Below, in pieces: positions 53,198 to 61,392 of a DNA stretch of 64,000 bases (the first letter of the stretch is position 1; every line of letters starts with the position of its first letter). Where the stretch lies: the NCBI RefSeq assembly GCF_030053115.1, contig NZ_CP125619.1, forward strand, positions 3,049,501-3,113,500, read 5' to 3'. The position numbers and the translations under genes were made by a program. This stretch comes from Pseudomonas svalbardensis (GTDB lineage: Bacteria; Pseudomonadota; Gammaproteobacteria; Pseudomonadales; Pseudomonadaceae). Below the pieces are notes generated by a model, which saw only the letters and a list, made by a program, of their open reading frames with translations, ran no database searches and had not been told where the DNA came from.

Positions 53198-53413
53198 TCA
53201 TGCGAGCTTTATGGCTCCGCCCTGGATATCGTCACGCGCCATTCGTAAGTCAATAGCGTCCTGGTTGAGTCGGTAAATCATGTTGAGCAACCGTTGGCGT
53301 AGCACTTCATCTTGGAGCTGCTCTACTGCGCGCATCATATCGAGCGCCGCTACCTCATTGTTACTGGCAATGGCGTCCAGCAGTTTGCGCATGCTTCTTG
53401 ATGGCCGATTCAT
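53198..53413 (-). CDS. Small helical protein, unknown
   Basis: 71 residues from the ATG at 53413 behind an ideal AGGGAG site; seven further codons upstream are open. Helical throughout: MRKLLDAIASNNEVAALDMM, RAVEQLQDEVLRQRLLNMI, YRLNQDAIDLRMARDDIQGG. No family recognised; size and helicity would suit an antitoxin or adaptor. Confidence 0.55.
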   Translation of the reverse strand: MNRPSRSMRKLLDAIASNNEVAALDMMRAVEQLQDEVLRQRLLNMIYRLNQDAIDLRMARDDIQGGAIKLA

Positions 53414-53599
53414 CTCCAACTCCCTGGATTTCAATGACGCGAATCATATGGCCGGAATGTTTCATCAGTGTTTCAGTTGCATGAACTGGTTTTGAATCAC
53501 CAGCTCGGGCTGATTTGACGCTAGCTGGAGGGGTGCCCCACGAGGTGTCAATTACGCTTGTCGCGCCATTCCGTGATGTAGCTAAATCGCTACCATTAA

Positions 53600-53624
53600 G
53601 CCGGGCTTTGCCCGAATGAGCGAT
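53600..53624 (+). repeat. Mosaic hairpin 6
   Basis: AGCCGGGC-TTT-GCCCGAATGAGCGAT, the shortest loop of the set. It lies 50 bp before the 3' end of module gene C copy 3. Between hairpins 6 and 7 there is exactly one gene. Confidence 0.6.
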
Positions 53625-53673
53625 TACAACAATCACATCAGGTGCTACCGCTGAATGAGGCACGTGACGAAAT

Positions 53674-54123
53674 TTAAACGAGCACTCCCCTCTCCAGTCG
53701 ACCGATAAGATCGAGGACAGCGTTCGTTTCCACCCTCGTGCACAACATGTCGATTGGGCGCCTCGAACCAAGTCCACGAACCGGCGAGCACATCCATTTC
53801 GTCGCAGCGGACACGTCGTCTTCGAACAAGGACAAAGCTTGCTCAAAGACAGCAATCAATGCGAGCAAGCGGTCGCTTTCAATGGTGCTGAAGCGTCCTG
53901 TTTTTGCCCTACGTGCCAGGGATGCAGGGGATACGCCGATGGCCTGAGAAATGACCTTTCGCTCGACCTGCAGAGTGTTCGCTATCAGACTGAAATACTC
54001 GAAAGGAAGACCTAGGTGCATGAGGTCATGAAGTGGTGTGCCGCGCGAGGGCAATTCTGAGGTTGACCAAATGCTTCCAGGAGTTGGTGGGCCAGGAAGG
54101 TACTCTTCGATCGAAGACAGCAT
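53674..54123 (-). CDS. Module gene C: Xre/MbcA/ParS-type antitoxin (copy 3)
   Basis: 149 residues from an ATG at 54123 with GGAG upstream; this start guides the choice in the other copies. More diverged than copies 1 and 2 but collinear (FEYFSLIANTLQVERKVISQ, LARRAKTGRFSTIESDRLLA, WMCSPVRGLGSRRPIDMLCT). The DUF2384 box is intact. No RES toxin, gene A or gene B adjoins. Together with hairpins 6 and 7 it forms a unit of 0.55 kb that looks like a single-gene cassette. Confidence 0.8.
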   Translation of the reverse strand: MLSSIEEYLPGPPTPGSIWSTSELPSRGTPLHDLMHLGLPFEYFSLIANTLQVERKVISQAIGVSPASLARRAKTGRFSTIESDRLLALIAVFEQALSLFEDDVSAATKWMCSPVRGLGSRRPIDMLCTRVETNAVLDLIGRLERGVLV

Positions 54124-54153
54124 CTGTAACTCCGTCAGAAAAACCCAAAGCTT

Positions 54154-54184
54154 AGCCGGGCCCAGTCGGCCCGAAACAAGCGAC
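54154..54184 (+). repeat. Mosaic hairpin 7
   Basis: AGCCGGGCC-CAGTC-GGCCCGAAACAAGCGAC, about 30 bp upstream of gene C copy 3, the same placement as hairpins 1 and 3. CCCAAAG just before and CTTTAGG just after could extend the stem. Confidence 0.6.
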
Positions 54185-54351
54185 TTTAGGAAAAATGGTT
54201 CAACACGTCACCTACTGCTAAACCGTCCTTCCTGCGATGAGAAGTACAATGCACTGTCATAAATTGTCTCAGCTGAAACCTGCGCCGTTCTTGAAATCGT
54301 CTCGTATTGGCGGTACTTGTAGGTCACCAATCTCATGCACGGAAAGCAACC

Positions 54352-54612
54352 ATGCAAGCAAGATTCAGAGTGATTGAAACCACCACACTGGACGATGGCA
54401 GCAAGCGATACAGAGTTGTAGATCTCGTAGAGGGAGGTTCAGCCAGCAAGCATGGAGTGTTCAAAGTCAGGGCAGAGGCAGAGGCTGTTTGTTCGCGCCT
54501 GAATGCCGAGCACCCACGTCAGAGTGGTGTAAGTCGTGTTTCCGCGAGCTCCTCATCCACTCGTTTCGGAAACCGGGCGCCTGATGACTATGCGGGGAGT
54601 GAATGCCTATAG
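54352..54612 (+). CDS. Small protein, related to its convergent neighbour
   Basis: 86 residues from the ATG at 54352 (GGAAAG site); 15 upstream codons are open but lack a site. Strand-rich start (QARFRVIETTTLDDGSKRYR) and a helix ending RAEAEAVCSRLNAEH. The neighbour at 54607 has the same outline: RF-V start, basic middle, then EEAEGECQRINLER. Both may be variants of one small fold used for wrapping residues around a ligand or nucleic acid. Unknown function. Confidence 0.55.
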   Translation: MQARFRVIETTTLDDGSKRYRVVDLVEGGSASKHGVFKVRAEAEAVCSRLNAEHPRQSGVSRVSASSSSTRFGNRAPDDYAGSECL

Positions 54613-54846
54613 CGCAGTCACGGATTCCCCTTCCGAAAGGACGCTTTGAAGCCGCTCAAGGTTAATCCGCTGACACTCTCCCTCAGCTTCTTCTCGGGTC
54701 TGATAGGTAATCTTCAGCCGAAGCTTCTCCTCATTGTCATAGAGGTTGAAGCCTATAGGTGCAGTCTGACAGTAGAAGCGCGATCCGTTACGCATTGATC
54801 CCGTTTCCGTTGGGATTGCAGGGACAACAACAAATCTCGACATCAT
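54607..54846 (-). CDS. Small protein, related to its convergent neighbour
   Basis: 79 residues from the ATG at 54846 (AGAGGA site 7 bp upstream); a longer frame to 54903 is less likely. MSRFVVVPAIPTETGSMRNG, then FNLYDNEEKLRLKITYQTRE and EAEGECQRINLERLQ. It overlaps the end of the 54352 gene by 6 bp in convergent orientation. No known family. Confidence 0.55.
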   Translation of the reverse strand: MMSRFVVVPAIPTETGSMRNGSRFYCQTAPIGFNLYDNEEKLRLKITYQTREEAEGECQRINLERLQSVLSEGESVTAL

Positions 54847-54913
54847 CTTCACATCCTCTCCAAGCACCTCCTCACTATTAGCGGCCATGAGCCACCATCG
54901 CAAGTGACCGCAG

Positions 54914-55593
54914 TCAGTTTCCGATGAGAGGCAGGAGCGGACATGAGTCGATTGGAAGCATCGTAAAAAGGTTCGGGATCGGCCTTAGGGGCCTTGCCAA
55001 AATCAATGCTTGAATCAAGTAGAGAATGAGGAACATCAGTATTGCTATCAATGCCAGATACTGTTGGAGGGCACTTGGGGAAGGGCTCGCACCAAGTACA
55101 TATCCGGCGGACACATACCACACCAGGTAAATTCCGAGCAACAGTGTGAGCGTGCCCAAATTGTGCAGAATGCCGCTCAGGCGCATACACCACGGAGCCA
55201 GGCCGATAGCGAGGACAGCAAGTGCCATTAGGAGGATCTCATGTGTCGGTAGCAGTTGGCTCCATACTAAATGCAGCAAACCCACCCATAATGCCCCAAT
55301 GGACAGTGCCAGAAGTATCTGCGAGAGCGCCGCTCATACAGTGCCATACGCCTCACCTGCGCGACCGTTTCACCGGCGCTGAGGAAGGCATAAGCCTTAT
55401 AATGCGAGTGAGCTATAAGGTGTACAAACGCCAACGCGTATAGGCCCAGACCGCACTCCAGCAGCATGAAACCCTCATCACTGTAGTGAATCACCAATTC
55501 AACACTGGTATTCTCGCTACCACGTTCGCCAATCATTAAGGGATGGAGGCGAAAATAGAAGCCCCGAAGACGCGAACCTTTGGGGCTTTGCAT
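54914..55593 (-). pseudogene. Remnant of a NuoL/DabB-like proton-translocating membrane subunit
   Basis: One frame (55593 to about 55340) contains LALAFVHLIAHSHYKAYAFL-like sequence ending in LSAGE, the invariant lysine helix of NuoL/MrpA/DabB-type antiporter subunits. A shifted frame then continues ALSQILLALSIGALWVGLLH and three more hydrophobic helices to a stop at 54914. The N-terminal two thirds is missing and one frameshift near 55340 separates the parts. It is most likely the 3' end of a dabB-like gene of an inorganic carbon transporter. Confidence 0.6.
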
Positions 55594-55871
55594 TTTTGCA
55601 TCAAGGCCACTGTAATTGGCTACCGCGAATATGACCGCACGACTCGCAGAGTTAGCACCCTAAAGGAACTCACGGAAACATGGGATAGCAACCAGATTGG
55701 TAACGCCCAAGAGAAATGAGACAGCGCGCTATGCGCTTCCTTGACACACTCACGGAAGGCCACCAGCAGTCAGTCATGGCGCGAGAGCTGCCTCGATCAA
55801 GCGGGCGTTATGTAAAGGCCTGATTAAGAGGTAGCGGTGACCAAGGCGACCATTTATCGTCAATAAAGCGC
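55594..55871. other. Interval with a possible gene A-like tail
   Basis: A plus-strand frame ends STLKELTETWDSNQIGNAQEK (stop near 55718), faintly like the end of module gene A (DELTEAWDSG). Too short and diverged to call. It may mark the right end of the mosaic. Confidence 0.25.
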
Positions 55872-57191
55872 TCAAATCACGTAAGGCTCGAAGAGCCTCC
55901 GGACATTCACCCGCGCCTTCAGCTTCGCGGCCAACAGGTACAAACCTCCCACCTTGCGATGCAGAAACAGTAAATCCACAGGTGGAGTGTGCCAGAAGTC
56001 GCGGTCGGCACCTAGTTCCCAACCGGTATCACGCAGGCGTACGGCCAGGTCAGACGTCGCAAAGTCATAGGCACCTTGATGCCTCAGTGGTTCGCAGGCC
56101 TGTGTAATGAGATCAGTGAGCACCGCTCGGTGTTTGGGCAGCGTTTCAGGCTGAAAGTAGCCGACGTCCAGCGCGGCATTGGTGATGGCGGCACGGTCTT
56201 CATGCAGGCCTGCAATCAGCAAGCGGCGATAAGCCTCGGTAGTGTTGCGGTCATAAAGTCGCGTGGCGCCGAAGTCCAACAACACCATCCGGCCGGAGCC
56301 TTGCTGATAAAGGTAATTGGCGAAGTTAGGGTCGGTCTGCACGCACTGGAACTCGAACACCTCGCGAAGAAACAGTCCGAATAGCAACATGATGATCCGG
56401 TCGCGCTCTGCCTGGGGCGCGTGCTCTAGTGACTCCACCGCTACCCCGTCAACGAAGGACATCACCAAAATATTCGGCGTGCTGAACTGGGCATACGCAC
56501 GAGGAACCAGAAAGTCAGGACTGTCCGCCAACAGTTGATCAAAGCGCTGTAAGTGCGCGGTTTCTTTCATGTAGTCCGCTTCGTCCTGTAGCTGACGCTT
56601 GGCCTCTTGGAGCAATGGGCCGATGTCCATGCCCTTAGGCAGCATCCCGGACATGCGCAGCAAGGTAGCAACGTTATCCACATCGCTGGAAATACTCTCG
56701 CGCACGCCAGGGTATTGCACCTTGATCGCCAGGCGTTGGCCGTCCTTATCTTTCGCAGCATGAACCTGGCCGATGGACGCTGCCGCCAATGGCGTGAAGG
56801 AAAACCGTTCGAAGCGCCCTTCCCACCCCTTGCCCCAGCTTTCGTTGAGGACTGCCACCAACTGGCTCATAGGCATAGGGTGAGCGTCGCAACGCAGACG
56901 AGAAAGGATTTCGCTGAACTCGCGCGGCAACAAATCACCTGCATCCATCGATAACAACTGCCCAACCTTCATGGCGGCGCCACGCAGTTGCGACAGTTGC
57001 TCGACCACCCGATGCACATTGCCCGACGTCAACAGCAGTTCGCTGAGCGCCGGACGTTTGCCCTGAACCCACTGCCGAGCGCCTTCGGCTAGCATGCCGC
57101 CCGCGACGCCCGAGGCCAAACTGCCAAAACGCATCAACCGCGATAAGCGGCTGCCAGGCACGGGCAACGAGCCGGGCTCACGAGGCTTCAT
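55872..57191 (-). CDS. ABC1/UbiB/AarF-family kinase-like protein
   Basis: 439 residues with the ABC1 atypical kinase motifs in order: GAAMKVGQLLSMD (KxGQ, about 71-83), AAASIGQVHAA (Ala-rich nucleotide loop), LAIKVQYPGV (catalytic Lys), TDPNFANYL (catalytic Asp/Asn) and LLDFGATR (metal-binding DFG). UbiB-like proteins support ubiquinone biosynthesis or lipid handling using ATP hydrolysis. It overlaps the DUF3429 gene by 4 bp, so both are translated from one message. In several Pseudomonas genomes this pair lies next to photolyase/folE genes, as here; true UbiB usually lies with ubiE/ubiJ. Confidence 0.88.
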   Translation of the reverse strand: MKPREPGSLPVPGSRLSRLMRFGSLASGVAGGMLAEGARQWVQGKRPALSELLLTSGNVHRVVEQLSQLRGAAMKVGQLLSMDAGDLLPREFSEILSRLRCDAHPMPMSQLVAVLNESWGKGWEGRFERFSFTPLAAASIGQVHAAKDKDGQRLAIKVQYPGVRESISSDVDNVATLLRMSGMLPKGMDIGPLLQEAKRQLQDEADYMKETAHLQRFDQLLADSPDFLVPRAYAQFSTPNILVMSFVDGVAVESLEHAPQAERDRIIMLLFGLFLREVFEFQCVQTDPNFANYLYQQGSGRMVLLDFGATRLYDRNTTEAYRRLLIAGLHEDRAAITNAALDVGYFQPETLPKHRAVLTDLITQACEPLRHQGAYDFATSDLAVRLRDTGWELGADRDFWHTPPVDLLFLHRKVGGLYLLAAKLKARVNVRRLFEPYVI

Positions 57192-57652
57192 GAATGAAGC
57201 GCCTCAACGATCGCGGCAAGCAGCAAGCAGACGCTCGCCACGAGGGTAAGCCGTAATCGCATCGGCAGGTACCAGGTGGGCAAGCTCGTAACCCGCAACA
57301 GCTGCCTGTCCTGCCGGAGGTGGACAACTAAGCCGATGACCAACAGCAAGCAACCCAATGGCATTGGCAGTAACGTGGCAATCCAAGCAATAAGCGCAGG
57401 AATGACACTCCAGATGAACCGGTCGCGGCCCTGCTCGGCGCTCATGTCTTGCACGGTCATGGCGAAGCCCCAGTGTAAGGCGCCGACGAAGCTCAGGATG
57501 ACTGCGCCATAGTTAACAAGCGCAATCGCAAACAACGGCCGATAGTCGAGAGAGAACGGGATCAGCAGCGCCAGAAAAATAAACGGCAACAGACCGCCAT
57601 AACCCAGCAGGCTGACGTGCTTTGGCAGAGAGGTTGAAGGCAACGCGTTCAT
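57188..57652 (-). CDS. DUF3429 membrane protein
   Basis: 154 residues with four to five membrane segments (about 16-31, 39-60, 80-98, 99-110, 132-151). LLGYGGLLPFIFLALLIPFS and YGAVILSFVGALHWGFAM are the family hallmarks. The role is unknown. First gene of the two-gene minus-strand operon with the UbiB-like kinase, sharing a 4-bp overlap, which suggests a functional link in membrane lipid or quinone metabolism. Confidence 0.85.
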   Translation of the reverse strand: MNALPSTSLPKHVSLLGYGGLLPFIFLALLIPFSLDYRPLFAIALVNYGAVILSFVGALHWGFAMTVQDMSAEQGRDRFIWSVIPALIAWIATLLPMPLGCLLLVIGLVVHLRQDRQLLRVTSLPTWYLPMRLRLTLVASVCLLLAAIVEALHS

Positions 57653-58267
57653 TTGTATTCCTTGCAGTGAGCGACACTCAAGACTGTAGGCCCAAAAGCC
57701 CCGCTTGGGCGAGATTGATGGCGATCCGAAGCTGGGGTCAGCGTAATGAGTCGCTTTGTAGAATTAGGTCATTGCCCCATTGCTTTGCGGGCAAGCAGGC
57801 GACGGCATATGAAGAGTTTCGCATCCTTGAGATCATGCTCAGTGCCTGCATTTACCAAGTCGACCGCACCCTAGAACCCTTCCAGTTTTCAGTTCTTCGT
57901 GAGCGGGTTTTTAAAGCGTTCCAATGCAATCAACAGATTCTTGAAACCAAAATTAATAGGAAAACCGCGCCAGCTGTGCTTTGCCTGGTCGTCCAAGACT
58001 GCTTGCAGTAAGTCATGACACGATGTGGCTGACGACGCTGCATGAGATGATCAGGCGCTAGAACACGAAAATCACGACTACAAATTTTCGGAAATGTCTG
58101 GTCGTTTTACCATCGCTTTTAAGCATACGAGCCCGGCTCTCGCTGACTAATCCCAGTTCCTTCATAGGGCCACCTAGCTTTTACGAACCTATCCGCTCGC
58201 CATCTTGGTGCATCACCCAAACCAGACTGCGACTGCCAGCAGTGGCTCGACTTTGCGAAAAGCGATA
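57653..58267. other. Interval upstream of the DUF3429 and chemoreceptor genes
   Basis: A plus-strand frame ending at 58011 (LSACIYQVDRTLEPFQFSVL, AFQCNQQILETKINRK) is somewhat protein-like but lacks a clear start and ribosome site, so it is not called. The region must hold the divergent promoters. Confidence 0.35.
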
Positions 58268-58301
58268 AAACCTATACAAAATTAAATTCGTGTATAGGTT
58301 T
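58268..58301. promoter_or_regulatory. Perfect 11-bp-arm inverted repeat upstream of the chemoreceptor gene
   Basis: AAACCTATACA at 58268-58278 and TGTATAGGTTT at 58291-58301, separated by 12 bp. The 13-mer AAAACCTATACAA recurs at 60164-60176 in front of the photolyase operon. Long-armed palindromes with TGTA/TACA ends are typical for MerR-family and similar dimeric regulators; LitR/CarH-type light-responsive MerR proteins are the obvious candidates given the photolyase operon, but no regulator gene is in the window. Confidence 0.7.
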
Positions 58302-58479
58302 TCTGCAATGTGTGCCATTCTGCCATCAGTCAGCTATCACCAGCTGCTCGCGCTCGTGCCTCGCCAGTCTGTCTTCACTTTCAAATGGGTGGTAGAGGCA
58401 CACAAGTAGCCCTTGACATGGATAGCAAAACAGAACCGCCACGTCTTGCCCGTACAGGGTCTATCTAAGAGTTCAGCCG

Positions 58480-60120
58480 ATGAAAAACTCCATCTCACTA
58501 GCCTCGCGCATAGGCCTTGGTTTCGCCGCGATTGTGTCGCTGCTCATACTAATCACCGCCGTGGGCATCCAACGTGTGGGCTTTATCGACTCCACCCTGG
58601 AACACGTAAGCGAAAATGCGGCCAAGATTCAACGCTACGCTATTAACTTTCGCGGAAGTGTACACAACCGAGCCATTGCTATTCGGGACGCAGTGTTGGT
58701 GGATAGTGATCAAGACTTAACCGTCCACCTCAATGAAGTTATCAATCTAGAACAGGCCTACTCCGATTCAGCCATACCAATGGATCAGCTATTCGCAACT
58801 GCTGGGGTAACATCGCAGGAGCAACAGCTGTTACTGGCGATTAAAGACATTGAAAAGCAAACGCTAGCCTCCACTAAGTCGGTAATTGCTTTGCGTCGCG
58901 CCGGAGATATTTCAGGTGCACAGGCTTTGCTGCTGCGCCAAACCTCCGGTGAATACAGTGAGTGGTTGAAACGCGTGAATGCACTAATTGACTACGAAGA
59001 AGCCTCGATCAAAAGCCAACTCAGTGCGGTACAAGCCACCGCTAGTGAGTTTCGAGGCCTGATGCTCATGGCCACCGGGATAGCGCTGCTGCTGAGCATC
59101 ATCCTGGCGATCTCAATTATTCGCTTCGTCAAGTCAACGCTGGGTGCTGAGCCGACTCAGGTTGCACAGGCTATCCAACGGTTGGCGGCAGGTGACCTGC
59201 AACAAATCATTGTTACCGATTATCCAAACAGCGTGATGGGCGTCCTGAAAACCGCCCTAAGCCGTTTGGCTGATACCATTAGTGAAGTACGCATTGCGGC
59301 CCAAGAGGTCAACAATTCATCTAGGCTGCTGTTGACCACATCGTCCACCAATAACAATCAAATCAGCCTGCAGACCCGCGAAGCCGAACAGGTGGCAACT
59401 GCAATTACGCAAATGGCGGCAACGGTCAATGAAGTTTCAGGCTATGCATCTCAAGCAGCGGACGCAACGCGTCTAGCCGATGCTGAAGTTGTAAGCGGTA
59501 ATCGCGTCGTTGCGGACACCACACTCGCTATCGAACAGTTAGCGAACACACTGGTTGAAACCACCAATACGGTAGAGCAGGTGTCCAAGCGTAGCGAAGA
59601 GATTGAAATAGTGATCGAGGTAATCAATTCAATTGCCACGCAAACTAACCTGTTGGCGCTGAACGCAGCCATCGAAGCGGCCCGAGCAGGTGAGCATGGC
59701 AGAGGATTTGCAGTTGTGGCCGATGAAGTGCGCTCTCTAGCTAATCGCACCCAGGAGTCGACGCGGGAAATTCGAGAAATGATAGGCACACTGCAGAGCG
59801 GTACTGAAACGGCGGCACAAACGATGCGCAGTAGTTGCGAACTGGTAAGCCACACCGTTGCGCAAACCCGCAACGCCCAGACGGCGCTAGCTAAAATCAG
59901 CCAGCAAGTCGGCGCCATAAACCACATGAATGCCCAAATCGCCAGCGCATCTATCCAGCAAAGCGTCGTGGCCGAAGACGTTGCGCAAAATATCACGCGC
60001 ATCCATAGCTCAACGGTGCAATCGGCAACTGGCTCTCGTGAAGTTGCAACGGCCAGCCAGGAGTTAGCGCAGCTTGCTGATCGTCTTACCCATAAGGTCT
60101 CATTTTTCAGCGTGGCTTAG
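58480..60120 (+). CDS. Methyl-accepting chemotaxis protein
   Basis: 546 residues. Transmembrane segment at about 10-32, a periplasmic four-helix-bundle sensor (33-190), second membrane segment at about 191-213, HAMP linker ([20 protein letters not shown], then LAAGDLQQ), and the coiled-coil signalling domain with hairpin tip [20 protein letters not shown], then [11 protein letters not shown], which binds CheA/CheW. The four-helix-bundle sensor suggests small-molecule or energy sensing. A palindrome shared with the downstream photolyase operon lies 180 bp upstream, so this receptor could be coexpressed with light/stress genes. Confidence 0.95.
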   Translation: MKNSISLASRIGLGFAAIVSLLILITAVGIQRVGFIDSTLEHVSENAAKIQRYAINFRGSVHNRAIAIRDAVLVDSDQDLTVHLNEVINLEQAYSDSAIPMDQLFATAGVTSQEQQLLLAIKDIEKQTLASTKSVIALRRAGDISGAQALLLRQTSGEYSEWLKRVNALIDYEEASIKSQLSAVQATASEFRGLMLMATGIALLLSIILAISIIRFVKSTLGAEPTQVAQAIQRLAAGDLQQIIVTDYPNSVMGVLKTALSRLADTISEVRIAAQEVNNSSRLLLTTSSTNNNQISLQTREAEQVATAITQMAATVNEVSGYASQAADATRLADAEVVSGNRVVADTTLAIEQLANTLVETTNTVEQVSKRSEEIEIVIEVINSIATQTNLLALNAAIEAARAGEHGRGFAVVADEVRSLANRTQESTREIREMIGTLQSGTETAAQTMRSSCELVSHTVAQTRNAQTALAKISQQVGAINHMNAQIASASIQQSVVAEDVAQNITRIHSSTVQSATGSREVATASQELAQLADRLTHKVSFFSVA

Positions 60121-60130
60121 GGCAGACCTA

Positions 60131-60178
60131 TTGTCAGTCCTTTTCTTTCAGCATACTTTGTACAAAACCTATACAAGG
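60131..60178 (+). promoter_or_regulatory. Promoter and candidate operator of the photolyase operon
   Basis: TTGTCA (60131) and TACTTT (60154) with 17-bp spacing form a reasonable sigma-70-type promoter. Directly overlapping its 3' side is CTTTGTA-N9-TACAAGG (60156-60178), an inverted repeat that contains AAAACCTATACAA, shared with 58267-58279. A repressor bound there would block the promoter. Confidence 0.6.
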
Positions 60179-60187
60179 CCGCTAGAA

Positions 60188-60652
60188 ATGTACAATAAAA
60201 AGGATTGGCCACTAACGCTGTACTTTGACGGTCAATGTCCGCTGTGTGCGCGCGAAATCAAGATCATTAATCGACACGCCGCAGAGAGTCGACTGCTATT
60301 TATTGACATCAGCAGCGGTGAGTTCGACGCCAAGGCACTGGGGTTCACGTTCGAGCAAATGCAGTCCTCGCTGCACGCCCGTTTCGCCGATGGCCGCTGG
60401 GTAACTGGTCTGGACGCCACCTTGTGGAGCTGGCGAGCCGCCGGCTTGGGATTTTGGGCAGCTCCACTGACATGGCGTGCCATCCGACCGCTGCTTGCTT
60501 TAGGTTATCGCCTCTTCTGCCGCTTACGCCCCCATTTGGCTTGGCTTCCACACCCTGATGGTCGCCGTCGCTATGTCGATGACCGTTGCGGGGTGCCGGA
60601 GTCAAAATCCGCACCTGACGAGCGGCCCACTTTGAAAACAAAGCAGACCTAA
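60188..60652 (+). CDS. DCC-family thiol-disulfide oxidoreductase-like protein (DUF393)
   Basis: 154 residues from the ATG at 60188; the frame is open further upstream but runs through the promoter and the chemoreceptor end. LYFDGQCPLCAREI with the C17-x2-C20 pair is the DCC signature; VTGLDATLWSWRAAGLGFW and the final RLRP-HLAWLP region complete the family. It is probably a thioredoxin-fold enzyme, substrate unknown. It is often the first gene of photolyase/SDR clusters in Pseudomonas. folE follows after 144 bp. Confidence 0.88.
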   Translation: MYNKKDWPLTLYFDGQCPLCAREIKIINRHAAESRLLFIDISSGEFDAKALGFTFEQMQSSLHARFADGRWVTGLDATLWSWRAAGLGFWAAPLTWRAIRPLLALGYRLFCRLRPHLAWLPHPDGRRRYVDDRCGVPESKSAPDERPTLKTKQT

Positions 60653-60796
60653 GAAGCTTCGCTTTGTCATGGCCGGACGAAGAAGCTGGGTCATAGCTGA
60701 TCTGGTGAACAACGTTTTTTCTGGTGAGCAGCAGGCACTCTCCTACTGCCAAGGATTGCCGCCACATGAAGCGCAGCATGGCTGCGAGGAGTCTAA

Positions 60797-61357
60797 ATGA
60801 ACCCATCAATAGCCAAGCATTACCGTGAAATTCTCGTAGGCGTAGGCGAGAACCCTGAGCGTGAAGGACTGCTGGACACCCCCAAGCGCGCAGCCAAAGC
60901 GATGCAGTACCTGTGCAATGGCTACGCGATGAGTCTGGAGGAAGTAATCAACGGCGCACTGTTCGAGTCGCAAAACGATGAAATGGTCATCGTGCGCGAT
61001 ATTGAACTGTATTCATTGTGTGAGCATCACATGCTGCCCTTCATCGGCAAGGCTCATGTCGCGTACATCCCCACAGGAAGGGTACTGGGTCTATCAAAGG
61101 TCGCCCGAGTCGTCGATATGTTCGCCCGCCGCTTACAGATCCAGGAAAACCTCACAAAACAAATTGCTGATGCCATCCATAACATCACCGATGCGGCCGG
61201 CGTGGCCGTGGTCATTGAGGCAAAGCACATGTGCATGATGATGCGGGGCGTGGAAAAGCAAAACTCGGTGATGACGACCTCAGTGATGCTGGGGGCCTTT
61301 CGCGAGTCATCCGCTACGCGTCTCGAGTTCCTGCAACTGATTGGGCGACGCAGTTAA
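60797..61357 (+). CDS. folE: GTP cyclohydrolase I
   Basis: 186 residues, near usual length. Zinc ligands in [20 protein letters not shown] (C75, H77/H78) and [13 protein letters not shown] (C near 146); catalytic region [24 protein letters not shown] ([13 protein letters not shown]). It forms 7,8-dihydroneopterin triphosphate from GTP for folate and pterins. As a second folE copy inside a photolyase operon it probably supplies a pterin (for example methenyltetrahydrofolate-type antenna or a pterin cofactor), while the housekeeping copy lies elsewhere. Inference from context. Confidence 0.95.
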   Translation: MNPSIAKHYREILVGVGENPEREGLLDTPKRAAKAMQYLCNGYAMSLEEVINGALFESQNDEMVIVRDIELYSLCEHHMLPFIGKAHVAYIPTGRVLGLSKVARVVDMFARRLQIQENLTKQIADAIHNITDAAGVAVVIEAKHMCMMMRGVEKQNSVMTTSVMLGAFRESSATRLEFLQLIGRRS

Positions 61358-61392
61358 GGCCCAAAATCCGCACAAGGCGTGGGAGAGGCGAA

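Noticed and set aside
36011..54184. CRISPR array formed by the recurring hairpins
   Set aside because: Repeats are kilobases apart, imperfect, and no cas genes or short regular spacers exist.
37191..54184. Bona fide integron attC sites
   Set aside because: Only hairpin 3 has an RYYYAAC-like box, GTTRRRY is not exact anywhere, and no intI gene was seen; kept only as a cassette-like hypothesis.
57622..58011. 129-codon plus-strand frame upstream of the chemoreceptor
   Set aside because: Start lies inside the DUF3429 gene; only the last 60 codons look protein-like and there is no ribosome site.
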